A stretch of 64,000 nucleotides of DNA. Source: JAICYJ01 sp963797565 (GTDB lineage: Bacteria > Actinomycetota > Thermoleophilia > Gaiellales > JAICJC01). The stretch's first letter is position 1, and each line of letters starts with the position of its first letter. Positions 44,588 to 53,411 of the stretch are shown piece by piece. A model generated the notes under the pieces. The model was not told the DNA's origin. It searched no databases and worked only from the letters and a program-made list of their open reading frames with translations. The DNA is taken from contig CAWCPM010000018.1 in the NCBI GenBank assembly GCA_963797565.1, positions 14,739 to 78,738 on the forward strand, given 5' to 3'. Made by a program: the position numbers and the translations under genes.

Positions 44588-44907
44588 GGTGTCCTCCTGA
44601 GGACGTGGGGGGTTTGGCCTGAATCGTCAAAGCCGGTCGGCCAGGACTCGGCGTGCGACACCACGGCCACCGCCGACTCGGCTAGAACGGCCTACCGGGG
44701 GGTGTCTGGCCGCCTTGCCGACACAATTCCCATCGGCCGGCAGCAAGCGTTCGGCCATCGCCGTCGCGTGGTATCTGGCCCGGTGCTTTGAGGTACCTGA
44801 CGACGGGGGTTGCGGTACCTGGCGGGGGGCAATGCGGTACCCGCGTGTCGTCAGGCGAGAAAACGCGAACCTCCGCAACCCCGCTTGTCTAGGATACGCG
44901 GGCACCT
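44588..44907. other. 320-bp intergenic region with a tandem repeat, upstream of tRNA-Ser(CGA)
   Basis: It lies between the secreted-protein gene (minus) and tRNA-Ser (plus). Nothing coding is convincing. It holds the four 22-bp repeats at 44770-44841 and, before the tRNA, a possible -10 TAGGAT at 44890-44895. Confidence 0.5.
44770..44841. repeat. Four tandem copies of a 22-bp GGTACC-headed element
   Basis: GGTATCTGG, GGTACCTGA, GGTACCTGG and GGTACCCGC begin at 44770, 44792, 44814 and 44836. The spacing is exactly 22 bp each time, close to two helix turns. The tails also agree in part (TTTGA, GTTGC, AATGC). Copies 1-3 are full units; the fourth diverges after its first bases. The regular phasing suggests binding of one protein to one face of the DNA. 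Confidence 0.65.
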
Positions 44908-44997
44908 GGAGGGGTGGCAGAGTGGTTGAATGCGGCGGTCTCGAAAACCGTTGTGCGTCGTTAAGGCGTACCGAGGGTTCGAATCCCTCCCCCTCCG
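44908..44997 (+). tRNA. tRNA-Ser (anticodon CGA)
   Basis: The 90-nt gene has acceptor arms GGAGGGG and CCCCTCC plus discriminator G. The anticodon loop TCTCGAAAA reads TCG. It has the long variable arm of class II tRNAs and the same T-arm as the tRNA at 31062. CCA is not encoded. Confidence 0.95.
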
Positions 44998-45069
44998 TTG
45001 AAACCGTGGCCAGAGGGCGCCAGGCGCTCGGTGCTGGAACCATTCCGAGGGGTGTGGCGTCGTAGAGGT

Positions 45070-45537
45070 ATGTGGCGGAGCGTTCTACTGGGGATCGTCT
45101 TGGCTGGGGCGCTCGCGGGGTGCAGCCGGGACGGAGCGAACGGAGGTCTGACAGGCGGCGGAGCGATTCACGCCCTATCCGAGGGACAGGTGGTGTCCGA
45201 TAGAGGGGTCGCCGGGGCAACTGCTCGGCCGGACGATGGGATCGTCAAAGGGCGCGTGTTCACCACCGCCTGTGGCGGCCCTGCGGGATCACCGTGCCCC
45301 TTGCGCGTCTATCACGGCTCGCTCGCGTTCTGCCCGACGATGCACACGAAAGGGCCGTGTCCCTCTGCGCGCGTGGATAGCACAGGTCACTACACGATTG
45401 CACTACGACCTGGGCGCCACGCCTTGATCCCGGCTTCCGGGAACGGCAACGTCGTCTATGTCAAGCCACGCTGGGTCGTAGTTCAGAGCGGGCAGACGAC
45501 GACCGTGAACATCGACGGTGGGAACCTGATGAGTTGA
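45070..45537 (+). CDS. Small lipoprotein with four-cysteine mature domain
   Basis: The 155 residues have a signal peptide ending in the lipobox LAGC, so the protein is membrane-anchored outside the cell. The mature part has cysteines in TTACGGPAGSPCPLRV and FCPTMHTKGPCPSARV and ends in a beta-rich region (RWVVVQSGQTTTVNIDGG) that resembles a carboxypeptidase-regulatory-like sheet. No function is known. It is the first of several small exported proteins here. Confidence 0.7.
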   Translation: MWRSVLLGIVLAGALAGCSRDGANGGLTGGGAIHALSEGQVVSDRGVAGATARPDDGIVKGRVFTTACGGPAGSPCPLRVYHGSLAFCPTMHTKGPCPSARVDSTGHYTIALRPGRHALIPASGNGNVVYVKPRWVVVQSGQTTTVNIDGGNLMS

Positions 45538-45672
45538 CCCGCTGTCGGCGGTAGCACGCGCGTGGCTTAAGGATCCGGCCATGGCCGCGAGCCCCACGAC
45601 CCCGACCCAGCGCGCAGGCCTTCGAGCACGCCCACGCGGCGGCAACGCGGGCTGACTTTCCAGGCCGAACGG

Positions 45673-46269
45673 CTACGTATCGAGCTTGCCCTTCAACTGG
45701 GTTCTTGAGCGGCAGGCCGGGCAGGTGGGAGAGGAACGAACTCTGATGCCCTGCAGGAACGTCGTCGTGTAGACGCGGCCGGCGACTTGATAGGTGACGT
45801 CGAAGGCGTCGATCAGCCATGCGCCCGTGTGTCTCGATGTGGCACCGACGATCAGATTCAGTTCGTCGCCTGGCTGGACAACAAATCCTCGCAGACTCGT
45901 CAGCGGGTACTTGGCTGGTGGCCAGCCGCGGACGGCTCCGGGAAGACCATGGTTGGTACTTGCGAGCACCGCGTAGCGCAGGATCAGCCCATCGGCCTGA
46001 TCTGGGTCGGCTGGCCGGACGGAGTAGATCACGGCGGGAGCCGAGCCGCTCAGCTCAGCGGTGCTTATCGTCGTGACCATCCACTGGCCTGGAATCACAG
46101 GGCCGCCCGACCATGATGACCCGTTGTCCGGCAACGCGAGCGGCCCGTCGTCCGCCGGCTCGGTCGTGGCCCACCAACCAAGTAGGCCGCAGCAGAGCGC
46201 CACGCCTGTCATAAGCAACCAGCGCTTGTCGGCCACTGGACGGGGGGCGGGAAGGGCCATCTCCGTCAT
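45673..46269 (-). CDS. Hypothetical membrane-anchored exported protein
   Basis: The 198 residues have a single N-terminal transmembrane segment (WLLMTGVALCCGLLGWW) followed by a long outer part with strands such as GQWMVTTISTAELSG and VIYSVRPADPDQADG. It ends with a cysteine pair (SSPTCPACRSR). No family was recognised. The start is ATG 46269. It is divergent from the next small exported protein, with a 263-nt gap. Confidence 0.6.
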   Translation of the reverse strand: MTEMALPAPRPVADKRWLLMTGVALCCGLLGWWATTEPADDGPLALPDNGSSWSGGPVIPGQWMVTTISTAELSGSAPAVIYSVRPADPDQADGLILRYAVLASTNHGLPGAVRGWPPAKYPLTSLRGFVVQPGDELNLIVGATSRHTGAWLIDAFDVTYQVAGRVYTTTFLQGIRVRSSPTCPACRSRTQLKGKLDT

Positions 46270-46532
46270 GAGCCCATTATGGCTGGCTGCGACATGGAGC
46301 ACAATCGTCGGCAACGTGCACCTGGCGCACTGCCGGGGCTGACAGCCGGTTGTCACAGACTGTTTGCATACTGGGGACGGTCACTGCAGCTGGGCGTTGG
46401 TTCCCCACAGCCGCCACGGCAGACAATGATCGGCCTCGGTCCACTCGAGCCGCGAGCTCGATCAGTTGAGCCGCTGAGGTGCGGCCACGATCTGTTGTGG
46501 AACAAACAGTCAACCCCGACCGTCCAAGGAAC

Positions 46533-46982
46533 ATGCGAAATCATCGATTCCGGTGGCTGGCCGTCGCGCTTGTCGCAACCGGGTCGGCGGTGGGCGTCGC
46601 CTGGTTCGTGACCAGAGACACTCCACTTCCGAGTGGGTCGAACCGCTTGGTGGTGTACGAGACCAACATCGGGCGGGGGGCGTCCTACGTCGAAGGATTC
46701 CAGGCGTACCTCGCCGTGGCTGCGGACGCCGGAGGGAGCACGACCGTCACTGTCCACCAAACCGCCGGCCCGGCACTCACAAAGCGGCTAGCGACTGGCC
46801 GTTACACCATCAAGAGTTGGCTGAGGCCATGCGACGGCAACTGCGGCACCCTTGACGACGCGACGGACCGTTGCCAACTCGCCGTCAGCCTGGGGCCGAA
46901 CCAACCCACGGACTACATCGTGCTGCTGACCCCCGGCCACGGCTGCCGGATTGAACCACGATTCCACGGCGGGACTCTGTGA
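46533..46982 (+). CDS. Hypothetical exported/anchored small protein
   Basis: The 149 residues have an N-terminal signal-like helix (WLAVALVATGSAVGVAWFV). The mature part contains YVEGFQAYLAVAADAGG and cysteines in RPCDGNCGTLDDATDRC. ATG 46533 follows an AAGGA ribosome site. It overlaps the following lipoprotein gene by GTGA, so both are translated together. Function is unknown. Confidence 0.6.
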   Translation: MRNHRFRWLAVALVATGSAVGVAWFVTRDTPLPSGSNRLVVYETNIGRGASYVEGFQAYLAVAADAGGSTTVTVHQTAGPALTKRLATGRYTIKSWLRPCDGNCGTLDDATDRCQLAVSLGPNQPTDYIVLLTPGHGCRIEPRFHGGTL

Positions 46983-47623
46983 CTGGTGTGAAGCGCCGTG
47001 CTTCTCGGGCGGGATATGCCACCTTGGTATTGGGTAGCCTGATGGCTCTTGCTGGTTGCGGTAGCTCGCCGGCTGCGCCACCTCCCCCCTCGATCACGTC
47101 GGGTGGTCAGCCGGTCCCGGCGCAGGTTGCGCGGATGATGTCGACATTCCCGCCGATCAGCCGCCCCTCCGGGCCGGTTACCGTGAGCGCGGCGTTATCG
47201 ATCAAACGAGGGGCGTTCGCACGACGGCAACTCGTGTTGGTCGCCTACCGGAACGGGAGTGGGCAGTGTGTGGAACAGACTTATATATCCGCCGCGGGGT
47301 CGGTGGCCTACGGGGGACTCGGTCTGACAGGCGGTGGCTGCCAGGGATGCAGCGTCTGCGTGGCCGCGCGCGATGGGAGGCAACTATCGCAGGCCGTGGT
47401 CGCGCTCGTCACGGATCGAGCAGACACGGTGCGAGTCACCTTCGCGACCGGCGCCGAGCCTACCGTGTTCCACCACGACTACCGGCTGCGCGGCCCGCGC
47501 CTGTATGCGTTCAACAAACGAGTGTTCATGCTCGACCCACCCAACGGCACGATCGTGCTGAGCCTCGACGCGCTCAAGCACGGCCGGGTGATTGCGGGCC
47601 AGAGCATCGCCGGCCTCGCATAG
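46979..47623 (+). CDS. Hypothetical lipoprotein
   Basis: The 214 residues have a lipobox signal (LVLGSLMALAGCGS), a Pro-rich linker, and an outer part with cysteines in GGGCQGCSVCV. GTG 46979 overlaps the upstream stop. The pair with 46533-46982 suggests a small membrane complex. No enzyme motif was recognised. Confidence 0.65.
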   Translation: MTGVKRRASRAGYATLVLGSLMALAGCGSSPAAPPPPSITSGGQPVPAQVARMMSTFPPISRPSGPVTVSAALSIKRGAFARRQLVLVAYRNGSGQCVEQTYISAAGSVAYGGLGLTGGGCQGCSVCVAARDGRQLSQAVVALVTDRADTVRVTFATGAEPTVFHHDYRLRGPRLYAFNKRVFMLDPPNGTIVLSLDALKHGRVIAGQSIAGLA

Positions 47624-47684
47624 CACCGGCGATCGGCGTGCGACGTTGCCGTATCGGCGAGGCCGATCGCCGTAGCCCTACCTC

Positions 47685-47858
47685 TTACTGACCGTCGCCG
47701 CGCTGGCGGTGAAGGATGGCCAGGATCTGCTCACGGGTTGGGGAATGTGAGCTGTTGTGGTCGTCGACGATGTGGCGCTGCAGCGCTGCCACCAGCTCGT
47801 CCTCATCCTGAGCGGTGATCACGGTCTTACAGCCCTTGCAGGTCAGGCTGATCGACAT
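47685..47858 (-). CDS. Small DUF1059-like protein
   Basis: The 57 residues (from ATG 47858) have a CxxC near the start (LTCKGCKTVI) and a histidine in LQRHIVDDHNSS. The size and pattern resemble DUF1059 proteins. It starts just after the end of the cupin gene, so the two are co-transcribed. A longer GTG/ATG start is possible but less likely. Confidence 0.6.
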   Translation of the reverse strand: MSISLTCKGCKTVITAQDEDELVAALQRHIVDDHNSSHSPTREQILAILHRQRGDGQ

Positions 47859-47862
47859 CCAG

Positions 47863-48246
47863 CTAGGTGGTCGTCGCCTGTTCGCGGGCGGCAATCACGT
47901 CGCTAAACGGCGTGCCGGGCGTACCGCCGATGGCAAGGAACTGGACACCCTGGTCAGGCGTGGTGAACCGGCGGCTGTGGCCTGCCGGCACGTATGCGAT
48001 CGATCCCGCCCGCATGATGTGGTCATCGCCATCGATCGTGAGGGTGGCCTGGCCTGAGACCACGTAGTAGACCTCTTCCTGGCCGTCACTGGCGTGGTCG
48101 TGGTCGGGGTACTGGTCATGCCCCTGCGGATACTCCTCGACGTTGATGCCGAAGGCGGTCGCTCCCAACGTGCGGCCGACCGGCTTGAACACGCCACCGT
48201 GGGCGCCCTCGATCTGGTCGATATGAATCACCTTCGGCTCGCTCAT
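47863..48246 (-). CDS. Cupin-domain protein
   Basis: This 127-residue single cupin barrel has metal ligands in DHDHASDGQEEVYYVVSG and a second-motif histidine in VPAGHSRRF. The cytosolic role is unknown; cupins can be enzymes or small-molecule binders. ATG 48246 begins the fold. It precedes the DUF1059-like gene in one operon. Confidence 0.85.
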   Translation of the reverse strand: MSEPKVIHIDQIEGAHGGVFKPVGRTLGATAFGINVEEYPQGHDQYPDHDHASDGQEEVYYVVSGQATLTIDGDDHIMRAGSIAYVPAGHSRRFTTPDQGVQFLAIGGTPGTPFSDVIAAREQATTT

Positions 48247-48380
48247 GGCTGTCCTTCCATCGATCGGTACGGTGTTTCGGAGCGTACACCCGACACGGGC
48301 GCGGGCGACCCCTTGGCCATCACTGCTGGCGCGGACACCGCCGCCTCAACCACTGACGGGCCCGTGCCGATGAGACCAGC

Positions 48381-48461
48381 ATGGGACGCCTTGTCTTCTA
48401 CCCCATGGCGATTGGCCTGTTCGTGCTGCTCGACATGGCCCTGCGCGCGCACGGCCACTGA
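48381..48461 (+). CDS. Possible 26-residue membrane peptide
   Basis: This short frame encodes a single hydrophobic helix (FYPMAIGLFVLLDMALRA) with a His-containing tail. There is no strong ribosome site, so it may be chance. It lies between the cupin operon and the beta-propeller gene. Confidence 0.25.
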   Translation: MGRLVFYPMAIGLFVLLDMALRAHGH

Positions 48462-48499
48462 CCGCTGTTCGTGAACCAAACCGGCAGTACAGTCGTCTC

Positions 48500-49561
48500 A
48501 TGAGCATGCGTGCCGCGGGATGGAATCTCGGGCGAGGCGGTCGCTCCATGTGGTGGGGCGCGTCGCTTGCGCTCGTCGCGCTCGTAGGCCTCGGCATCTG
48601 GGCGTCGATGCGCGGCGGCGACGATGGCGGAAGCGCGGTGGCGGCGCAGCCCGCGCCCGTGCGCGTTGCCCTTGTGTTTGCAGAACCGGTCGCTTCGCCC
48701 ACGTCGCCTTTCGGCGCCGGACCAGAGGCGGTCTATCTGGCGTCGCCCACAGGTAACAACCCGCGCAGGCTGGCACGTGGAGCGGATCCGGTGATCTCCC
48801 CGGATGGGCGCTGGGTCGTCTACCGGCGCGACACCAAGCCGGTACCGGACAGGCTGCTCATCATCAGCACCGGCGGCGGTACGCCGCGACAGCTCCCGGC
48901 CTCGTCAGACGAGCCGGTTGTTTGGTCGCCGGACTCGCGGCTCGTGGCAGCCACCGGAACCGGCCAGCTGGCCATCGTCAACGTCGGTTCAGGCAAGAGG
49001 GTCACTCTCAGGATGCCGCAGGCCAGCTACGGCTACTCGTTCTCCCCCGACGGCACCGAGCTCGCCTTCACCCACAACACCGGCAGCGGACAGAACGTCT
49101 ACACCGTGTCGACCAGCAGCGGCGCCATCCGCCGCCTCACCGACGACGGCCGCAGCAGCTCTCCGCTGTGGGGGCCGACCGGGATCGCCTTCGGGCGCCA
49201 GGGCGACGTCTGGCTGATGGACGGGGACGGCGGCGACATCCACCAGCTGACACACACCCGCGCCGGCATCTACCCCGCCGCCTGGTCGTCGGACGGCACC
49301 CGCCTGCTCGCGGCGTATCCCGCCATGCACAACGGCAAGCTCTACTCCGTGAATGTCTCCACCGGCGAGGCCAAAGACCTCACCGGCTTCGTCGGCGATC
49401 TCTATGCGCAGGGACTCTCTCGCAACGGGACCACGATCCTCGCCGCCGTCGGCTGCGGCGGCACCACCAGTCCCTTCGGCCGTGTCGAGACGATCCCGTT
49501 CGCCGGCGGCCACCCAACCGTGATCGCCCGCGGCCCATGCCGCGCCAGCTGGAACGCCTGA
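48500..49561 (+). CDS. Membrane-anchored WD40-like (PD40/TolB-type) beta-propeller protein
   Basis: The 353 residues have an N-terminal membrane anchor (WWGASLALVALVGLGIW). Repeated blades follow with SPDGRWVVYRRD, SPDSRLVAATG, SPDGTELAFTHN and SSDGTRLLAAYP, the PD40 signature. It is probably outside the membrane and binds other proteins or surface polymers. The start is ATG 48500 or two codons later. Confidence 0.8.
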   Translation: MSMRAAGWNLGRGGRSMWWGASLALVALVGLGIWASMRGGDDGGSAVAAQPAPVRVALVFAEPVASPTSPFGAGPEAVYLASPTGNNPRRLARGADPVISPDGRWVVYRRDTKPVPDRLLIISTGGGTPRQLPASSDEPVVWSPDSRLVAATGTGQLAIVNVGSGKRVTLRMPQASYGYSFSPDGTELAFTHNTGSGQNVYTVSTSSGAIRRLTDDGRSSSPLWGPTGIAFGRQGDVWLMDGDGGDIHQLTHTRAGIYPAAWSSDGTRLLAAYPAMHNGKLYSVNVSTGEAKDLTGFVGDLYAQGLSRNGTTILAAVGCGGTTSPFGRVETIPFAGGHPTVIARGPCRASWNA

Positions 49562-49570
49562 CGCGCGAAC

Positions 49571-50053
49571 CTAGTAGCGGCGGAGCGTCATCACGGCGGG
49601 CAGCCGGTTGTACATCATCACGCCGAGGGGGATGCCGATCACGGTGATGCAGAGCAGCCAGGCCAGCACCGACCAGATCGCGCCGAACCACCAGCCGATC
49701 AGGATGAAGTAGACGGCGCGGCCGAAGAAGCCGCGCTGCGGGACGCGGGTCTCGGTGATGTGGGTGACGCCGCCCGACACCTCGTGCGTCGTGTGCACCG
49801 TGCGCGGTCGCAGCGTGAGCACGGTCGGCAGCCGGTTGAAGATCATGAACGCCAGCGGCAGCCCGATGATCGTGAGCGCGATCAGGTAGGCGAGCACGTT
49901 GACCACCCCGGTCAGCCACCAGCCGATGAACACGAACCAGAGCGCCCGCACGAGGAAGGGCGGGCCGTCGCTGTGCCTGGCGATCACCACCGGCGATGAG
50001 GCGGCGACCGTTGCCGGCCGCTGCTCGGGTCGCGGTGACTGGTCGTTGCTCAT
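49571..50053 (-). CDS. YccF-domain inner-membrane protein (two repeats)
   Basis: The 160 residues hold two copies of the YccF motif: RALWFVFIGWWLTGVVNVLA with IIGLPLAFMIFNRLPTVLTL, and RAVYFILIGWWFGAIWSVLA with VIGIPLGVMMYNRLPAVMTL. The family is membrane-embedded and of unclear function. The Pro/Ser-rich N terminus is cytosolic or outside. Confidence 0.88.
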   Translation of the reverse strand: MSNDQSPRPEQRPATVAASSPVVIARHSDGPPFLVRALWFVFIGWWLTGVVNVLAYLIALTIIGLPLAFMIFNRLPTVLTLRPRTVHTTHEVSGGVTHITETRVPQRGFFGRAVYFILIGWWFGAIWSVLAWLLCITVIGIPLGVMMYNRLPAVMTLRRY

Positions 50054-50227
50054 GACCGGATCCTACGCCCGAACCTGTGTGGCGGCCGCTCGCGGACCCG
50101 CAGCCAGCGTAAGCGCCGTCACCGGGTAACCACCTCCTCACCGCCCTGAAACCGGATCGCAGCCCCCGACCGGCGTGCATCCGAGCACGATCCCGGCAAG
50201 CAATAGAACGATCGGAAGGGAGTTCCC

Positions 50228-51948
50228 ATGTTCAGGTTAAAGCCGATGTTCGGATTCGTGCTGGCCGCCGCCTCACTGGCTGCGATGAGCACGGCTGCAT
50301 CGTACGGATCGACGGCGCGCCCGCCGCACACGGCCGCCGCGAGACACGCCCACCACGTGCTCCTGATCTCGGTGGACGGACTGCACCAGTCCGATCTGCG
50401 CTGGTGGATCCGCCACCACCCCGATAGCGTGCTGGCACGGATCGCTCACACGGGCACGCAGTACACGAACGCGGCCACCCCCATCCCCTCCGACTCCTTC
50501 CCCGGTCTCGTCGCCCAGGTCACCGGCGGCGACCCGCGCACCACCGGTGTCTATTACGACGACAGCTACAACCGCCGCCTGCTGCCGCCCGGCAGCTCGT
50601 GCACGCCCGGCCAGACCAGCGGCCTTGGCACCGAGGTCAACTTCTCCGAGGTGCTCGATCGCAACCTCAACTCGATCGACGCCGGCGCCGGCATCCCGAA
50701 CCTCTACCCGGGTCTGCCCACCAGCGTGCTGGCGCTGCCCGGCCGCGTCTCCCAGATCGAGCAGCGGATGATCGACCCCGGCCAGCTGCCGATCAACCCG
50801 GCCGACTGCAAGCCGGTCTACCCGCGGCAGTACCTGCGCGTGAACACCATCTTCCAGGTCGCCCACGACGCCGGCATGCGCACCGCCTGGGCCGACAAGC
50901 ACGCGGCCTATGAGCTGATCAGCGGCCACTCCGGCCGCGCCATCGACGACCTGTTCACGCCCGAGGTCAACAGCTCCACCACAGACCCCTCGCTGCCGGC
51001 CGGGCCCGGACCCGACTGGACCACGAACAACCGCGACACCCAGTTCTACGACGCGATCAAGGTGCGGGCGATCCTGAACGAGATCGACGGCCGCGACCAC
51101 AGCGGACGTTCGCACACGGGCGTGCCGGGCATCTTCGGCATGAACTTCCAGACCGTGTCAACCGCCGAGAAGCTGCCCACCTCGCCGATCAACGGCGTCC
51201 AGCGCACCGGCGGCTACCTGCGCCGCGGCGGCCGCTGGGTGCCGGGCCGGTGCTGCGGGACGCGCTCGGCTTCGTCGACCGCCAGCTGGGACTGATGGTC
51301 AACCGGCTGTCTCGGCGCGGCCTGCTCGACAGCACCGACATCGTGATCTCGGCCAAGCACGGCCAGTCGCCGATCGAGACGTCGTCGCTGAGGCGGATCG
51401 ACGACGGCAACGTGATCGACGCGCTCAACGCCGCCTGGCAGGCCCGTGGGCACAGCGACAACCTGGTGGCGTTCGCGATCGACGACGACGCCATGTACAT
51501 CTGGCTGTCGCACCGCTCGCCGCAGGCGCGGCGGTTCGCCAGCCGGTTCCTGCTCGGCTACTCGCAACCGGCCTCCGCGATGGCGGCCACCGACTACGCC
51601 GGCAACCCGATCGGCTTCACCGCATCGGGGCTGACCCGGGTGCTGGACGGGCCGTCGTTCTTCGGCGTGGCGCGCGGCGACGCACGGGTGCCCGACCTGG
51701 TCGGGGTCGTGCAGCACGGCGTCGTCTACACCGGCGGCACCGGCAAGATCGCGGAGCACGGCGGACAGGACGCGCAGGACCGCCACGTGCCGCTGCTCGT
51801 CTGGGGGCACGGCCTGGCACACGGTCGGGTCACGACCCCCGTCGAGACGACCGAGATCGCGCCCACCATCCTGCACCTGCTCGGGCTCGATCCGCGCGAC
51901 CTGCAGGCGGTGCGGGCGCAGGGCACGCCGGTGCTGCCGCACCCGTAG
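50228..51948 (+). pseudogene. Exported type I phosphodiesterase/nucleotide-pyrophosphatase-like (alkaline phosphatase superfamily), one frame break
   Basis: ATG 50228 follows a GAAGGGA ribosome site and a signal peptide. The metal residues are in LISVDGLHQSD, the nucleophile in IPSDSFPGLVAQVTGG, and later DIVISAKHGQSP and EHGGQD. The first frame ends at 51295 and the second part is read from about 51245, where the frame changes by a missing base near WVPG. Together they give one ~573-residue hydrolase. It cleaves phosphodiesters or pyrophosphates outside the cell. The catalytic residues on both sides are intact, so the break is probably a sequencing error. Confidence 0.78.
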
Positions 51949-51960
51949 CGCCGCGCATCC

Positions 51961-51996
51961 AGGTGCCCGGGCCGGGTCGGAGCGGCCCGGGCACCT
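51961..51996. terminator. 14-bp perfect inverted repeat between phosphodiesterase and zincin genes
   Basis: AGGTGCCCGGGCCG and CGGCCCGGGCACCT flank an 8-nt loop. It starts 13 nt after the stop of the phosphodiesterase gene and ends 12 nt before the GTG of the next. It has no T-run. It may act as a terminator or hide the ribosome site of the zincin gene. Confidence 0.55.
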
Positions 51997-52007
51997 ACCA
52001 TCCCAGC

Positions 52008-52676
52008 GTGATCCGACGCCTGCTCACCCGCTACCGCCGCGGCAACCCTGTCCAGAGCATCTGGCTGGGCGCGCTGCTGGCCTCGCCGGTGTGGGTGAAC
52101 ACGCTCGTCTACCGCCCCACCTCGGCGACCGGCACGCTGCTGCTGCTGGGCGGTTCGCTGGCCGGCGGCTACGTGATCGCGCGCGTGTTCCTGGGCAGCG
52201 TCTCGGCCGACCTCGAGGAGGTGCGCGCCCAGAACCTGTGGCTGCAGGAGCGGGCCCAGCGCGCCAACGAGGCCTTCGCCGCGCACCCCATCAGCGTCGC
52301 GGTCTCGGACGAGGAGTTCGCGGCCATCGTCGAGGTCGAGCTGGCGGCGCTGCCGCCCTGGATCGGCCAGGCGATCACCCAGCGAAACGTCGCCATCACC
52401 GTCGAGGAGGAGCGGGCCGGCGAGCCACGCGTGTTCGGCGTCTACCAGTCGCAGACCCGCGGCAGCGACGTGATGTCCGAGATCACGCTCTACCGGCGGC
52501 CGATCATGCGCGTGTCGGGCGACCGCGCGGCGCTGCACCGCCAGATCCACGACACGCTGCTGCACGAGCTCGGCCACATGTTCGGGATGAGCGAGACCGA
52601 CCTCGACCACTTCACGATCGGCAACAACCCGCGGCCCGATGCCGAGCCGGTACACCCGCCGCCGGAGCCCCGCTAG
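52008..52676 (+). CDS. Membrane-anchored zincin-like metallopeptidase (Acel_2062/PF06262 type)
   Basis: The 222 residues start at GTG 52008 with two N-terminal helices (IWLGALLASPVWVNTLVY, LLLLGGSLAGGYVIARVFL) and a soluble domain that ends with HELGHMFGMSETDLD. The HExxH plus later D is the minimal zincin pattern. The helices place the domain at the membrane. The substrate is unknown. Its stop overlaps the stop of the convergent Sco1-like gene. Confidence 0.78.
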   Translation: MIRRLLTRYRRGNPVQSIWLGALLASPVWVNTLVYRPTSATGTLLLLGGSLAGGYVIARVFLGSVSADLEEVRAQNLWLQERAQRANEAFAAHPISVAVSDEEFAAIVEVELAALPPWIGQAITQRNVAITVEEERAGEPRVFGVYQSQTRGSDVMSEITLYRRPIMRVSGDRAALHRQIHDTLLHELGHMFGMSETDLDHFTIGNNPRPDAEPVHPPPEPR

Positions 52677-53296
52677 CCCGCCTGCAGCAGCCGCACGTCC
52701 GACACCAGCCGCGAGATCGCAAGCGGCGGCAGGAACCCGGCCCGCTCGTCGCCCTGCCCGTCGATCACGTACACCGCCATGCTGTGCGTGATGTCGGTGG
52801 CGGTCGGCTGCACGCCGATGCCGTACGCGCGCCATACCGGCGCCAGCTGTGCCGCCGTTCCCATCAGCCACCGCCAGTGCCCGCGCCAGCCCCACTTGCG
52901 GGCCGCCACCGCCACCGAATGCCGCGTGTCGGCGGGATCGACGCTGACGACGATCAGCCGCACCGGCCGTCCGGCCAGGTGCCGTTCCACCACGCCCAGC
53001 TGGTGGCCTTCGATCGGGCACAGCGTCGTGCACTTGGAATCCAGGAACGTCAGCAGCAACGGCTGTCCGCGCAGCGATGCGAGCGACACCGAGCGGCCGC
53101 GCTGGTCGGTCAGGTCGAAGCCGGGTGCCGGCCGCGCCCCCGCCTTCCAGACGGCGTCGCCGTTCACCGCCGCGCCCCGCACCTGTGCGCCGGCCCCCGA
53201 GCCGGGGCCGTAGAGCGTGGCCGCCAGCGCCAGCACCGCGCCGCTCACGATCAGCAGCACGCTGGCGACCGCGGCCAGCCGCCGGCGCCGGCTCAA
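52673..53296 (-). CDS. SCO1/SenC-family copper chaperone for cytochrome oxidase
   Basis: The 207 residues have an N-terminal helix (VASVLLIVSGAVLALAAT) and a thioredoxin-like domain with copper ligands C-T-T-L-C in FLDSKCTTLCPIEG and a histidine in ITHSMAVYV. It delivers copper to the CuA site of subunit II. TTG 53296 overlaps the TGA of the 37-residue peptide gene (TTGA). It is the last gene of the oxidase operon. Confidence 0.88.
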   Translation of the reverse strand: MSRRRRLAAVASVLLIVSGAVLALAATLYGPGSGAGAQVRGAAVNGDAVWKAGARPAPGFDLTDQRGRSVSLASLRGQPLLLTFLDSKCTTLCPIEGHQLGVVERHLAGRPVRLIVVSVDPADTRHSVAVAARKWGWRGHWRWLMGTAAQLAPVWRAYGIGVQPTATDITHSMAVYVIDGQGDERAGFLPPLAISRLVSDVRLLQAG

Positions 53297-53406
53297 AACA
53301 CGCGCCGCCGCAGCGTCCAGCCCCACAGCAGCACGACCGCGAGCAGCGCCAGCGGCACCACCAGTGTCAGCGCCGCACCTGCCGAGACATCGCTGGGTAT
53401 GTCCAT
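53293..53406 (-). CDS. 37-residue single-helix membrane peptide in the oxidase operon
   Basis: The frame from ATG 53406 encodes one transmembrane helix (ALTLVVPLALLAVVLLWGW) with a basic tail RRRVF. It ends 4 nt inside the start of the sco1 gene. The ctaG gene stops at 53412, just before it. The tight packing favours a real small subunit or assembly peptide. Confidence 0.5.
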   Translation of the reverse strand: MDIPSDVSAGAALTLVVPLALLAVVLLWGWTLRRRVF

Positions 53407-53411
53407 ACGCC

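Noticed and set aside
31062..44997. The two tRNA-Ser genes as attachment sites of an integrated element
   Set aside because: Both tRNAs are intact with different anticodons. I see no integrase or partial tRNA copy, and the genes between them are ordinary metabolism.
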